Position numbers and translations under genes: made by a program. From contig DNIP01000097.1 of assembly GCA_003499325.1 (NCBI GenBank), forward strand, positions 1 to 15,397: a stretch of 15,397 bases of DNA, read 5' to 3'. The notes below the pieces were generated by a model. That model searched no databases. It was not told the origin of the DNA and worked only from the letters and a program-made list of their open reading frames with translations. Of this stretch, positions 6,516-14,768 are shown piece after piece. Position 1 is the first letter of the stretch, and the number at the start of each line of letters is the position of its first letter. Source of the DNA: Oscillospiraceae bacterium. GTDB taxonomy: Bacteria; Bacillota; Clostridia; Oscillospirales; Acutalibacteraceae.

Positions 6516-8648
6516 ATGGAATTGTATCTTGTAATTGCGATCTTCGTCGGTTCTCTCCTCGCGCTGGCCTTTGCTGTGATCATGGCAAAGCGCGTCATGA
6601 GCTTCGATGAAGGTACAGACAGGATGAAGAAAATTTCCGCTTCCATCCGTTCGGGCGCGAACGCGTATCTGAAAAGACAGTACACCATCGTACTGATCTT
6701 CTTCGCTGTGATGTTCCTGATCCTGGGCGCGATGGCGATCTTCGGATTGCTGACCCCCTATGTACCCTTCGCCTTTGTCACGGGCGGCTTCTTCTCGGGT
6801 CTGTCGGGCTTTATCGGCATGAAGATCGCGACGGCGGCGAACGCGCGTACCGCGAACGCCTGCCGTACCGGATTGAACAAGGGTCTGAGAGTCGCTTTCT
6901 CGGCGGGCTCCGTTATGGGCTTCACCGTCGTCGGTCTGGGACTGCTCGACATTTCGATCTGGTTCACCCTGTTAAAGTTTGTATTTAAGCTCGACGCGGC
7001 GGGCATCACCTCCGCGATGCTGACCTTCGGTATGGGCGCGTCCAGCATGGCGCTGTTTGCCCGTGTCGGCGGCGGTATCTTCACCAAGGCTGCCGACGTT
7101 GGCGCCGACTTAGTCGGTAAGGTCGAGGCCGGTATCCCCGAGGATGACCCCCGTAACCCCGCTGTTATCGCCGATAACGTAGGCGACAACGTCGGTGACG
7201 TAGCCGGTATGGGCGCTGACCTGTACGAGAGCTATGTCGGCTCCGTCATCTCCTGCGCGGCGCTCGGCGTCGCCGCCTTCTCCGGCAACAGCGATATGCA
7301 GTTTAAGGCGATGGCGATCCCGATGATCATGGCGGCGCTGGGTATCCTGTGCTCCATCATCGGCACCTTCTTTGTCCGCACCGGTGAAAAGACCGAGCAG
7401 AAGCTGCTCTTAAAGGCGCTCTCACGCGGTACCAACCTCGCGGCGATTTTGATCGCTGTTGCGGCGTTCCCGCTGATCTATTATATCCTCGGCGCTGAGA
7501 ACTGGAAGATGTACTTTGCGGTACTCGCTGGTTTGATCGCGGGTGTACTGATCGGTAAATCCACGGAGTATTTCACCTCCGATACGTATAAGCCCACCAA
7601 GAACCTGGCGTCGAAATCCGAGACCGGCTCCGCCACCATCATCATCGGTGGTCTGGGTCTGGGTATGCTGTCCACCGCGCTGCCGATCATCATCGTCGGC
7701 GTAGCGGTACTGGTCGCCTTCTTTGTATCCGGCGGCGCGATCGGCGTTGACGGCGGTATCAACAGAGGTCTGTACGGTATCGCGCTGGCGGCGGTCGGTA
7801 TGCTGTCCACCCTGGGTATCACCCTTGCGACTGACGCTTACGGCCCCGTAGCGGATAACGCCGGCGGTATCGCCGAGATGAGCGGTCTGGAGCCTGAGGT
7901 TCGTGAGCGTACCGACGCTCTTGACTCCCTGGGCAACACCACTGCCGCTACCGGCAAGGGCTTCGCAATCGGCTCTGCGGCGCTGACTGCGCTGGCGCTG
8001 ATCGCCTCATACATTGAAAAGGTCAAGGAAGTCGGCGGCTTTGATAAGCTCGCTGAGAATGTCGATCCCATGCAGCAGTTCAGCGTTATGAACCCGCTGG
8101 TTCTGATCGGCCTGTTCATCGGCGCGTGCCTGCCCTTTGTCTTTGCGGCGCTCACCATGGACGCTGTCGGCAGAGCGGCACAGAGCGTTGTTATCGAGGT
8201 GCGCCGCCAGTTCAAGAACATCAAGGGCTTGATGGAAGGCAAGGCGGATCCCGACTATGCGAAGTGCGTCGATATGTGCTCGCGTTCTTCTCTGAAAGAG
8301 ATGATCCTGCCCACCATTATCGCGATCGTCGTTCCGGTCGTCGTCGGTTTGGTGCTGGGCTTCTACGGCGTTGTCGGTATGCTCGCGGGCGCGACTGCCT
8401 CGGGCTTCCTCATGGCGATCTTTATGAGTAACTCCGGCGGCGCGTGGGATAACGCGAAGAAGTATATCGAAGCGGGCAACCACGGCGGCAAGGGAAGTGA
8501 CCAGCACAAGGCGGCTGTTGTCGGCGACACCGTAGGCGATCCCTTCAAGGATACCTCGGGTCCCTCCATCAACATCCTGATCAAGCTGCTCTCGATGGTA
8601 TCCATCGTATTTGCGGCGCTGGTCGTTCAGTTCCATATCCTCGGCTGA
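6516..8648 (+). CDS. hppA: Membrane-bound cation-pumping pyrophosphatase, K+-dependent type
   Basis: A 710-residue integral membrane protein that hydrolyses pyrophosphate and pumps H+ or Na+ across the membrane. The catalytic signature is complete: DVGADLVGKVE (about 193), then DDPRNPAVIADNVGDNVGD (about 208-227), and GDPFKDTSGPS near the C-terminus. GNTTAATGKG at 473-482 has Ala where K+-independent enzymes carry Lys, so I infer K+ dependence; the ion pumped cannot be settled by eye. About 15-16 hydrophobic helices and the length match the family. I start at the ATG at 6516 because AAAGGAG lies 11 nt upstream and the protein then begins with a hydrophobic helix (MELYLVIAIFVGSLLALAF). The frame is open 120 nt further upstream, but that extension is Arg/Cys-rich and lies in the leader. 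The gene is single, with its own promoter and terminator. Confidence 0.97.
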   Translation: MELYLVIAIFVGSLLALAFAVIMAKRVMSFDEGTDRMKKISASIRSGANAYLKRQYTIVLIFFAVMFLILGAMAIFGLLTPYVPFAFVTGGFFSGLSGFIGMKIATAANARTANACRTGLNKGLRVAFSAGSVMGFTVVGLGLLDISIWFTLLKFVFKLDAAGITSAMLTFGMGASSMALFARVGGGIFTKAADVGADLVGKVEAGIPEDDPRNPAVIADNVGDNVGDVAGMGADLYESYVGSVISCAALGVAAFSGNSDMQFKAMAIPMIMAALGILCSIIGTFFVRTGEKTEQKLLLKALSRGTNLAAILIAVAAFPLIYYILGAENWKMYFAVLAGLIAGVLIGKSTEYFTSDTYKPTKNLASKSETGSATIIIGGLGLGMLSTALPIIIVGVAVLVAFFVSGGAIGVDGGINRGLYGIALAAVGMLSTLGITLATDAYGPVADNAGGIAEMSGLEPEVRERTDALDSLGNTTAATGKGFAIGSAALTALALIASYIEKVKEVGGFDKLAENVDPMQQFSVMNPLVLIGLFIGACLPFVFAALTMDAVGRAAQSVVIEVRRQFKNIKGLMEGKADPDYAKCVDMCSRSSLKEMILPTIIAIVVPVVVGLVLGFYGVVGMLAGATASGFLMAIFMSNSGGAWDNAKKYIEAGNHGGKGSDQHKAAVVGDTVGDPFKDTSGPSINILIKLLSMVSIVFAALVVQFHILG

Positions 8649-8689
8649 TCGCAGTATCGCAAGGAATCAACAATCATTATATGTATAGG

Positions 8690-8719
8690 AAAGCAGGCGT
8701 TTCGTGCGCCTGCTTTTTT
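8690..8719 (+). terminator. Intrinsic terminator after hppA
   Basis: Stem AAGCAGGCG (8691-8699) with CGCCTGCTT (8707-8715), a 7-nt loop and a run of six T. It separates hppA from the macrodomain gene. Confidence 0.9.
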
Positions 8720-8748
8720 GTTACTTCCATCAGCTGAGCCGAAAACGC

Positions 8749-8777
8749 TTTACTTCATCGGATGATGATGGTACAAT
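8749..8777 (+). promoter_or_regulatory. Promoter of the macrodomain gene
   Basis: TTTACT (8749-8754), a 17-nt spacer, then TACAAT (8772-8777) preceded by TGG (extended -10). It lies just after the hppA terminator, which supports independent transcription of the macrodomain gene. Confidence 0.65.
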
Positions 8778-8811
8778 CATAGCAGAATTGACACGAAGGA
8801 GGAGCGATAGC

Positions 8812-9591
8812 ATGACCCAGACAGAACGCAGGCTATATCTGATCAAAAAACTGCAACAAAACGACAGACGATTTGACGAGTATACGGCTCAGAATATGAC
8901 CTCCGCGGAGCAAAAGCGCCTGCTCCGCGCGATGATGAACGTGTGGATGCCCGCGCCCATCGACGAGGAATACAAGAGGATTGAGGGCGAGTACTTGCGG
9001 CAGGATATCGCCGACAGGGGGGTCACGCGCCTTGATGATTTGTCACCCATACAGGGCGATCTCTATCTCTGGCAGGGCGATATCACCACCCTTGAATGTG
9101 ACGCGATCGTCAACGCCGCGAACAGCCAGATGCTCGGGTGCTTTGTTCCCCTGCACAACTGTATCGACAACTGCATCCACAGCGCCGCGGGGCTGTCCCT
9201 GCGCTATCGGTGCTATGAGATCATGCGTGAGCAGGGGCACGAGGAGCCGACGGGTCAAGCGAAGATCACCCCCGGCTACAACCTGCCGTGCCAATATGTG
9301 CTGCACACGGTCGGGCCGATCGTCAGCGGCAGACTCACCGAGGAACACTGCGAGCTGCTGAAAAGCTGTTACCTCTCCTGCTTACAGCTCGCGGAAGAAA
9401 ACGGCTGTGAGAGCATCGCGTTCTGCTGTATCTCCACAAGCGTGTTCGGATTCCCGCAGCATAAGGCCGCTCAGATCGCTGTATCGACAGTCAAAGAGTA
9501 TAAAAAAACAACAGGCAGCGATACCAAGGTCATCTTCAATGTGTTCAAGGATGACGACCTGATGATTTATCGCAGCTTGCTGAATTGTTGA
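8812..9591 (+). CDS. Zn-dependent macrodomain protein-ADP-ribose hydrolase
   Basis: A 259-residue soluble protein that should remove ADP-ribose from modified protein side chains. Residues 1-80 are a helical N-terminal extension typical of the Zn-macro subclass. The macrodomain starts at QGDITTLECDAIVNAAN (88-104). The subclass marker follows: GCFVPLHNCIDNCIHSAAG (109-127), where C110, H115 and C117 are the expected zinc ligands. The phosphate-binding loop is STSVFGFP (208-215). In Staphylococcus and Streptococcus this enzyme is encoded next to SirTM and reverses its modification of a lipoylated GcvH-like protein. Here the SirTM-like gene is 5.2 kb away on the other strand, and no GcvH-like or lipoate ligase gene is in view. 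I start at the ATG at 8812, with AAGGAGGAG 7 nt upstream. Frame continuing upstream to 8704 overlaps the hppA terminator and promoter and is not coding. Confidence 0.93.
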   Translation: MTQTERRLYLIKKLQQNDRRFDEYTAQNMTSAEQKRLLRAMMNVWMPAPIDEEYKRIEGEYLRQDIADRGVTRLDDLSPIQGDLYLWQGDITTLECDAIVNAANSQMLGCFVPLHNCIDNCIHSAAGLSLRYRCYEIMREQGHEEPTGQAKITPGYNLPCQYVLHTVGPIVSGRLTEEHCELLKSCYLSCLQLAEENGCESIAFCCISTSVFGFPQHKAAQIAVSTVKEYKKTTGSDTKVIFNVFKDDDLMIYRSLLNC

Positions 9592-9596
9592 TTTTC

Positions 9597-9624
9597 GGAG
9601 CCGATTTTTCGGCTCCTTTCGTTT
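9597..9624 (+). terminator. Intrinsic terminator after the macrodomain gene
   Basis: A perfect 8-bp stem GGAGCCGA (9597-9604) and TCGGCTCC (9609-9616) with a TTTT loop, followed by TTTCGTTT. It begins 5 nt after the stop codon. Confidence 0.88.
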
Positions 9625-9696
9625 GTCAAAAAGCAATCCATACTGTTTAGTTTCAATGTATTGACGAAATTGACCGAATAAGGCATAGCTTTTTTC

Positions 9697-9725
9697 TTGC
9701 CTGTCGGCAAAAGATATGATATAAT
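9697..9725 (+). promoter_or_regulatory. Promoter of the giant secreted-protein gene, with overlapping palindrome
   Basis: TTGCCT (9697-9702), a 17-nt spacer and a perfect TATAAT (9720-9725) preceded by TGA (extended -10). The start site is near 9732, giving a leader of about 60 nt. TTGCC-TGTC-GGCAA (9697-9710) is an inverted repeat covering the -35 element and could bind a regulator; that is inference. Confidence 0.72.
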
Positions 9726-9794
9726 GATAAATTGAGAAGTTGTATACTGCCGTTTGTCGGTGTTATAACTGTTTTTCACCAAGGAGGAATATGT

Positions 9795-12700
9795 ATGAAA
9801 GGAAGATTTTGGAGAAAAGCCCTGTCATTATGTCTGGCTCTGTTGATGGTCGCGGCGCTTGTCCCCGCACAGCTCGTCATCAGCGCGGGCGCGGAGAGCA
9901 GCGTTTCCTTCATCTACAGATGGTGGGACTCCGCGACAAATCAGGTAAAATCCGAGACCAGATCGGCTATTGCCCATTCGCTTCAGGATTATGACGATGG
10001 TATGGACGACCTGTACGGCGGATGGTACTATTCATCCGGCTACAAGGTTTTTAGCGACAGAGTGACGGTTCATGGAACTGTCAATATCATCATTTGCGAA
10101 AGCGGCGGCTCTTACGTCAAATTTGCAGATGGTATTCACGTGCCTCCCGGCAATACGTTGAACATCTACGGTCAGTCGGGTGAAACGCAAAGCTTAGAGG
10201 CGATTGCCGACACCAACTGCGTTGCGGCGATCGGCGGCAACGATAAAGAATCATGCGGTACGATCAATATCTACAGCGGTAAGGTGACCGCGAAAGCCGA
10301 CGTTGACGCTGCGGGCATCGGCAGCGGTGATGACGCCCCTGCCGCCGGCAATATCAACATCTACGGCGGCACCGTCGATGCGACCGGCGGCTCTGCGGAT
10401 TCCGACGGCGGCGCGGGTATCGGCGGCGGCGGCTCGGGCAGCGGCGGCGCCACGATCATCTACGGCGGCAACGTCACCGCTAAAGGCGGCGCGAACGCGG
10501 CAGGCATCGGCGGCGGCGACGGTGGCGCAGGCGGCGATATCCAGATCTACGGCGGTACAGTTAACGCCCGCGGCGGCTCCGAGAATTACGACGGCGGCGC
10601 GGGTATCGGCGGCGGTAACCAAGCCGACGGCGGCAATATCACCATTTATAACGGCACTGTCATTGCACAGGGCGGCTGTGACGGCGCGGGCATCGGCGGC
10701 GGCGACGAAGGCTCAGGCGGCAACATTACGATAGAAGGCGGCACTGTCTCCGCAATTGGCGGCAAGTGGGCTGCCGGTATTGGCGGCGGCGACGCGGGCA
10801 CAGGCGGCATTATCAATATTCGCGGCGGCTTTGTCAGCTCGATGGGCGGCGAGAAAGGTGCGGCGATCGGCGGCGGCGAAGAAGCAGACGCCGGTACGAT
10901 CACCCTCTCCGGCGGCACGATCGAGTTGAGCTTCAGCACGAACGGCGTCGTGCTCGGCACGAGCGATTCCACTAAGGCTGCACAGGGCAGCGGAACGATC
11001 AACTTCAACGGCGCGACCGTTAAGATGCAAACGGGTGAGAATCATCCCTGCGCGTCCGCAAGGAACGTAAACATCAATGAGACCGAAAATCTGCGTCAGC
11101 GTGTTTCCTACAAGGATAAGCTCGAGGACGAGCTGATTCGAGTTCCCAGGGAGGCTTGGCTCAATGTCCTCACGACGTTCGTGAAAAAGTTCGTTGTGAT
11201 CGAGCCCTGTCAGCACGAGGATATCGTTTATACCTATGACAACTCCGGCCATAAGGTCGAATGTCCCATCTGTGGCTATTCCGTTATCGAACCCCACACC
11301 TACGGCGAGCCCGTATGGAGCTGGGCGGACGACTGCACCTCGGCTACGGCGACCTTCACCTGTACCGACGCGAGCTGTCGGTATGCGGAAACCGTGAACG
11401 CGACGGTCGAGAGAACCTCCGTCGACGCCGAGACGAATAAGGCGACCTACACCGCGACGGTTTCGTTCGGCGGCAAGACCTATACCGATACAAAGGACGG
11501 CTACGCCGATCATCTGGGTGCAAGGCTGGTCGGCCGTTCGCTCTCGCTCGACGGCGACATCGGCGTCAACTTCTACATGGAGCTGTCCGAACCCGTCGCA
11601 AAGAGCGACACAGCCTATATGCACTTCACTATCCCGAAGGACGGCACCCCCGACACACAGAATATCAAGGTCTCTGACGCAAGAATCGTTGAGCAAGACG
11701 ACAAGACCTACTATGTATTCAAGTGTCAGGTAGCCGCGAAGGAGATGACCTCCGAGATCAAGGCGCAGATCATCGACGGCGCCAAGACGGGCACCGAGTT
11801 CACCTATTCCGTCAAGGAATACGCCGACTACCTGCTGGCGCATATCGGCGAGAGAGAGGATCTCGCAAAGGCGGCTCCGCTGGTCAAGGCGCTGCTCAAC
11901 TACGGCGCAAACGCGCAGGTTTACTTTGACAAGACCGATAAGGGCTTGGCGAACGCCGGTCTGACCGACGAAGAAAAGGCGCTCGGCGAGGTTGTGATCG
12001 ACATGGCAGAGCCCGCCATCGGCGCACTGCCCGCGGGCACGACCTTTAAGGGCGCGACCCTCTCGCTGAAATCCGAGACCACCCTCTCGCTCTACTTCAA
12101 GAGCAGCGATACGCTCAGCTTCTCCTGCAACAAATACACCGTTCAAAAAGCGAGAAGCGGCAGCTACCAGATCGCGCGTATCAGAGGCATAAAGGCGAAG
12201 AAACTCGGCAGCACCCTCACTTTGAGGGTCAACGGCGCGACCGTCAGCTACAGCCCGCTGAACTACTGCAAGTACGCGCTGGAGGATCCCGCAACAGAAG
12301 AGAATCTGAAGAACGTGATCAAGGCGCTCTATTGGTACTATAAGGCTGCCGACGATTACTTTGACGACGCGCATACCCATACGCCCGGCGTGACGGTTCG
12401 TGAGAACGTGGTTCCCGCTACCGAAACAGCGGATGGCAGCTATGACATGACCGTCTACTGCAAGGAGTGCGGCGAAGAAATCAGCCGGGTAACCTATACA
12501 CTCCATCATACGAGAGCGGTTCCCGAGGTTCCGGCAACGGACACCGAGAGCGGCGTGATGGCGCATTACGAATGCTCCGCCTGCGGCAAGCTCTTTACCG
12601 ATGAAGCGGGCTTTTTTGAAACAACGCTCGAGGCGCTGACGATCCCCAAGCGGAAGCTGGTGGATCTGGGTCAGCTGACCGGCGACTATACAGCGCAGAA

Positions 12701-14600
12701 CGGCGACGTGCTGACCGGCACGCTCTCCGGCAATAAGAAAATCACGATCGCCCCCGGCGCGACCGTCACGCTCAAGGATGCGAATATCACCTCCCTGGGA
12801 CTGGGCGCGGAGTACGCCGGTATCACTCCCTTGGGCGACGCGACCCTCCTCTTAGAGGGCGAGAGCACCGTCAAGGGCGGCTTAACTGGAGATACAGAGG
12901 TTCTCGACGGAGCTTATCCGGGCGTCCTTGCTCCCAAGGGCTATACCCTCACCATCGCGGGCGAGGGGTCTCTGACTGCATCCTACAATGATATCCGGAG
13001 TGGTTATAATATGGGATCCGCCTGCGGTATCGGCGGCGGATCCGATATTTCATCCGGCAACATCGTCATCAACAGCGGCACGATCAAAGCTACGGGAGGT
13101 GCGTGGGCTGCCGGTATCGGCGGCGGCTCCTCAGATAACGGAACTGTTTCCTGCGGCGATATCACCATCAACGGCGGTACGGTCACAGCAAAAGGCGGGC
13201 TTGCTGCCGGTATCGGCGGCGGCTCCTCAGATAAAGAAACTGTTACCTGCGGCGATATCACCATCAACGGCGGTACCGTAACTGCTGACGGCAAGGGCGC
13301 AGGCATTGGAAGCGGTTATCAGTCATCCTGCGGCGATATCACCATTAACGCCGGCACCGTAACCGCTACCGGCGGTGCGGGCGACGCAGGCATCGGATGC
13401 GGCCTTACAGGTACCTGCGGCGATATCACCATCAACGGCGGCATCGTAAATGCTACCGGCGGTGATAACGGTGCAGGCATCGGAGGCGGTTATCAGTCAA
13501 CCTGCGGCACGATCACGATCACCGACACCGTCACAAAGGTCACCGCGACAAAGGGAAAGAACGCTCCCTATTCCATCGGCGCGGGCAAAGACGGCACCTG
13601 CGGCACCGTGACCATCGGCGAGGTAGAGGATGCGATCACGGAAAGCCCCTTTGTATTCCCCTATATAGATTTGAGCAAACTGACCGGCGACTATGAAGCA
13701 CAGAACGGCGACGTGCTGACCGGCACGCTCTCCGGCAACAAGAAAATCACGATTGCAGACGGCGCGACCGTCACGCTCAGGGATGCGAATATCACCTCCC
13801 TGGGCGAGGGCGCGGACTACGCCGGTATCACTCCCTTGGGCAACGCGACCATCCTCTTAAAGGGCGAGAGCATCGTCAAGGGCGGTTTAACTAAGGGAAC
13901 GATAGGAGATGCAGAGTATCTCGACGGAGCTTATCCGGGCGTTCTTGCTCCCGAGGGCTATACCCTCACCATCGCGGGCGAGGGGTCTCTGACTGCATCC
14001 TACAATGATATCCAGAGTGGTTATAATACAGGATCCGCCTGCGGTATCGGCGGCGGATACGATATTTCATCCGGCAACATTGTCATCAACAGTGGCACGA
14101 TCATAGCCACGGGCGGTGCGTATGCTGCCGGCATCGGCGGAGGCGGATCCTTAGAAAAAGGAAATGTTACCTGCGGCGACATCACCATCAACGGTGGTAC
14201 GGTCACCGCAAAAAGCCAGGGGTTTGGTGCCGGAATCGGCAACGGTTATCAATCATCCTGCGGCGCTATCACCATCACCGGCGGCACCGTAACCGCTACC
14301 GGCGGTCCGGGCGACGCAGGCATCGGAGGCGGCATTTCAGGCACCTGCGGCGATATCACCATCACCGGCGGTATGGTGACCGCAACCGGCGATAGCTATG
14401 GCGCAGCCATCGGAGGCGGCGACAACGCAACCTGCGGCGCTATCACGATCGCCGAAACCGTCACAAAGGTCACCGCGACAAAGGGAAAGAACGCTCCCTA
14501 TTCCATCGGCGCGGGAGATGAAGGCACCTGCGGCACCGTGACCATCGGCGGTGTAGAGGGCGCGATCACGGAAAGCCCCTACACCTATGAGCCGAACTGA
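9795..14600 (+). CDS. Giant secreted glycine-rich solenoid (beta-helix) protein
   Basis: A 1601-residue protein with a signal peptide (Lys/Arg start, hydrophobic LSLCLALLMVAALV, likely cleavage after SAGA near 33). Residues about 145-420 hold eight units of 30-35 residues built on AGIGGG and GGNITIYGGTV, read as a right-handed beta-helix. A His/CxxC element (about 474-502, VECPICG) leads to a globular domain (about 571-850, starting LVGRSLSLDGDIGVNFYMEL) that I have seen in other ruminococcal surface proteins but cannot name. Two more CxxC elements (about 890 and 926) precede two tandem modules (960-1285 and 1295-1595), each starting LTGDYxAQNGDVLTGTLSGN and resembling Cthe_2159-type carbohydrate-binding beta-helices. 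No LPxTG, SLH or dockerin is present, so attachment is unclear. No catalytic motif is recognised; glycan or surface binding is inferred. The ATG at 9795 has AAGGAGGA 6 nt upstream. Confidence 0.9.
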   Translation: MKGRFWRKALSLCLALLMVAALVPAQLVISAGAESSVSFIYRWWDSATNQVKSETRSAIAHSLQDYDDGMDDLYGGWYYSSGYKVFSDRVTVHGTVNIIICESGGSYVKFADGIHVPPGNTLNIYGQSGETQSLEAIADTNCVAAIGGNDKESCGTINIYSGKVTAKADVDAAGIGSGDDAPAAGNINIYGGTVDATGGSADSDGGAGIGGGGSGSGGATIIYGGNVTAKGGANAAGIGGGDGGAGGDIQIYGGTVNARGGSENYDGGAGIGGGNQADGGNITIYNGTVIAQGGCDGAGIGGGDEGSGGNITIEGGTVSAIGGKWAAGIGGGDAGTGGIINIRGGFVSSMGGEKGAAIGGGEEADAGTITLSGGTIELSFSTNGVVLGTSDSTKAAQGSGTINFNGATVKMQTGENHPCASARNVNINETENLRQRVSYKDKLEDELIRVPREAWLNVLTTFVKKFVVIEPCQHEDIVYTYDNSGHKVECPICGYSVIEPHTYGEPVWSWADDCTSATATFTCTDASCRYAETVNATVERTSVDAETNKATYTATVSFGGKTYTDTKDGYADHLGARLVGRSLSLDGDIGVNFYMELSEPVAKSDTAYMHFTIPKDGTPDTQNIKVSDARIVEQDDKTYYVFKCQVAAKEMTSEIKAQIIDGAKTGTEFTYSVKEYADYLLAHIGEREDLAKAAPLVKALLNYGANAQVYFDKTDKGLANAGLTDEEKALGEVVIDMAEPAIGALPAGTTFKGATLSLKSETTLSLYFKSSDTLSFSCNKYTVQKARSGSYQIARIRGIKAKKLGSTLTLRVNGATVSYSPLNYCKYALEDPATEENLKNVIKALYWYYKAADDYFDDAHTHTPGVTVRENVVPATETADGSYDMTVYCKECGEEISRVTYTLHHTRAVPEVPATDTESGVMAHYECSACGKLFTDEAGFFETTLEALTIPKRKLVDLGQLTGDYTAQNGDVLTGTLSGNKKITIAPGATVTLKDANITSLGLGAEYAGITPLGDATLLLEGESTVKGGLTGDTEVLDGAYPGVLAPKGYTLTIAGEGSLTASYNDIRSGYNMGSACGIGGGSDISSGNIVINSGTIKATGGAWAAGIGGGSSDNGTVSCGDITINGGTVTAKGGLAAGIGGGSSDKETVTCGDITINGGTVTADGKGAGIGSGYQSSCGDITINAGTVTATGGAGDAGIGCGLTGTCGDITINGGIVNATGGDNGAGIGGGYQSTCGTITITDTVTKVTATKGKNAPYSIGAGKDGTCGTVTIGEVEDAITESPFVFPYIDLSKLTGDYEAQNGDVLTGTLSGNKKITIADGATVTLRDANITSLGEGADYAGITPLGNATILLKGESIVKGGLTKGTIGDAEYLDGAYPGVLAPEGYTLTIAGEGSLTASYNDIQSGYNTGSACGIGGGYDISSGNIVINSGTIIATGGAYAAGIGGGGSLEKGNVTCGDITINGGTVTAKSQGFGAGIGNGYQSSCGAITITGGTVTATGGPGDAGIGGGISGTCGDITITGGMVTATGDSYGAAIGGGDNATCGAITIAETVTKVTATKGKNAPYSIGAGDEGTCGTVTIGGVEGAITESPYTYEPN
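10240..10930 (+). repeat. N-terminal array of AGIGGG solenoid repeats
   Basis: Eight in-frame units of about 90-105 bp encode (A/G)AGIGGGD..GG followed by xITIYGGTVxAxGG. The DNA is dense in GGCGGC and diverged between units, so the array is old compared with the C-terminal duplication. Confidence 0.8.
12675..13650 (+). repeat. C-terminal solenoid module, copy 1 of a tandem duplication
   Basis: It begins CTGACCGGCGACTAT and ends GCGATCACGGAAAGCCCCT, and recurs 1005 bp downstream (13680-14580) with long stretches of near-identical DNA. This copy is about 75 bp longer, mainly because of an extra solenoid coil (13107-13298). Confidence 0.92.
13107..13298 (+). repeat. 96-bp tandem duplication of one solenoid coil
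   Basis: Two in-frame 32-codon units (13107-13202 and 13203-13298) both start GCTGCCGGTATCGGCGGCGG and share the GGCTCCTCAGATAA and TGCGGCGATATCACCATCAA blocks. Module copy 2 has only one such coil, so this expanded after the large duplication, or the coil was lost there. Confidence 0.85.
13680..14580 (+). repeat. C-terminal solenoid module, copy 2 of a tandem duplication
   Basis: Second copy of the module at 12675-13650, starting CTGACCGGCGACTAT and ending GCGATCACGGAAAGCCCCT. It carries about six coils against seven in copy 1, plus a short insert near 13893 (ACTAAGGGAACGATAGGA in place of ACTGGAGATA). Confidence 0.92.
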
Positions 14601-14620
14601 TCGGAAAGGAAGGTAATGTG

Positions 14621-14746
14621 ATGAAAAAAGAAATCTATGAGCGCACCGAGCTGGAGCTCATCCGCTTCCAGACAGAGGATGTCATTATGACGAGCAGTAT
14701 TGAATACGAAGAGGATGAAACTCCCCTGACCCCGTATAACCAGTAA
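14621..14746 (+). CDS. Small acidic 41-residue peptide of unknown function
   Basis: A short frame 20 nt after the giant gene, with a good ribosome site (GGAAGG, 7 nt from the ATG) and a strong terminator 22 nt after its stop; this arrangement argues for a real gene co-transcribed with the giant one. The peptide starts MKKEIYERTELELIRFQ, continues TEDVIMTSS, and ends in an acidic tail EYEEDETPLTPYNQ. It has no signal peptide, membrane segment or Cys. From memory, short clostridial proteins with a Lys-rich start, an alternating hydrophobic strand and an EDVI-TS motif are common beside surface or exported proteins, but I know no assigned function. The layout of a conserved head, a Thr-Ser-Ser junction and a variable tail resembles a leader-core precursor, yet no maturation enzyme is in view. 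A GTG at 14618 could add one residue. Confidence 0.72.
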   Translation: MKKEIYERTELELIRFQTEDVIMTSSIEYEEDETPLTPYNQ

Positions 14747-14768
14747 ATCGCAATGATATAACAAGCAG

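Noticed and set aside
8007..8636. 209-codon minus-strand frame opposite the end of hppA
   Set aside because: hppA catalytic motifs are intact on the plus strand across this stretch; the antisense product is an Arg/Asp/His-rich shadow.
8704..8811. In-frame 36-codon extension of the macrodomain protein
   Set aside because: It would begin inside the hppA terminator and run through the macrodomain promoter; the ATG at 8812 has a strong AAGGAGGAG site.
10240..10930. Regular repeats that could suggest a CRISPR array or DNA-level tandem array
   Set aside because: Unit length is a multiple of three, the reading frame stays open, and units vary at synonymous positions while keeping the protein pattern, so these are protein solenoid repeats.
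10713..12566. 617-codon open frame on the minus strand opposite the giant gene
   Set aside because: Antisense shadow of the repeat-rich giant gene; low-complexity product, no start signals, and the plus-strand frame has a signal peptide, ribosome site and coherent domains.
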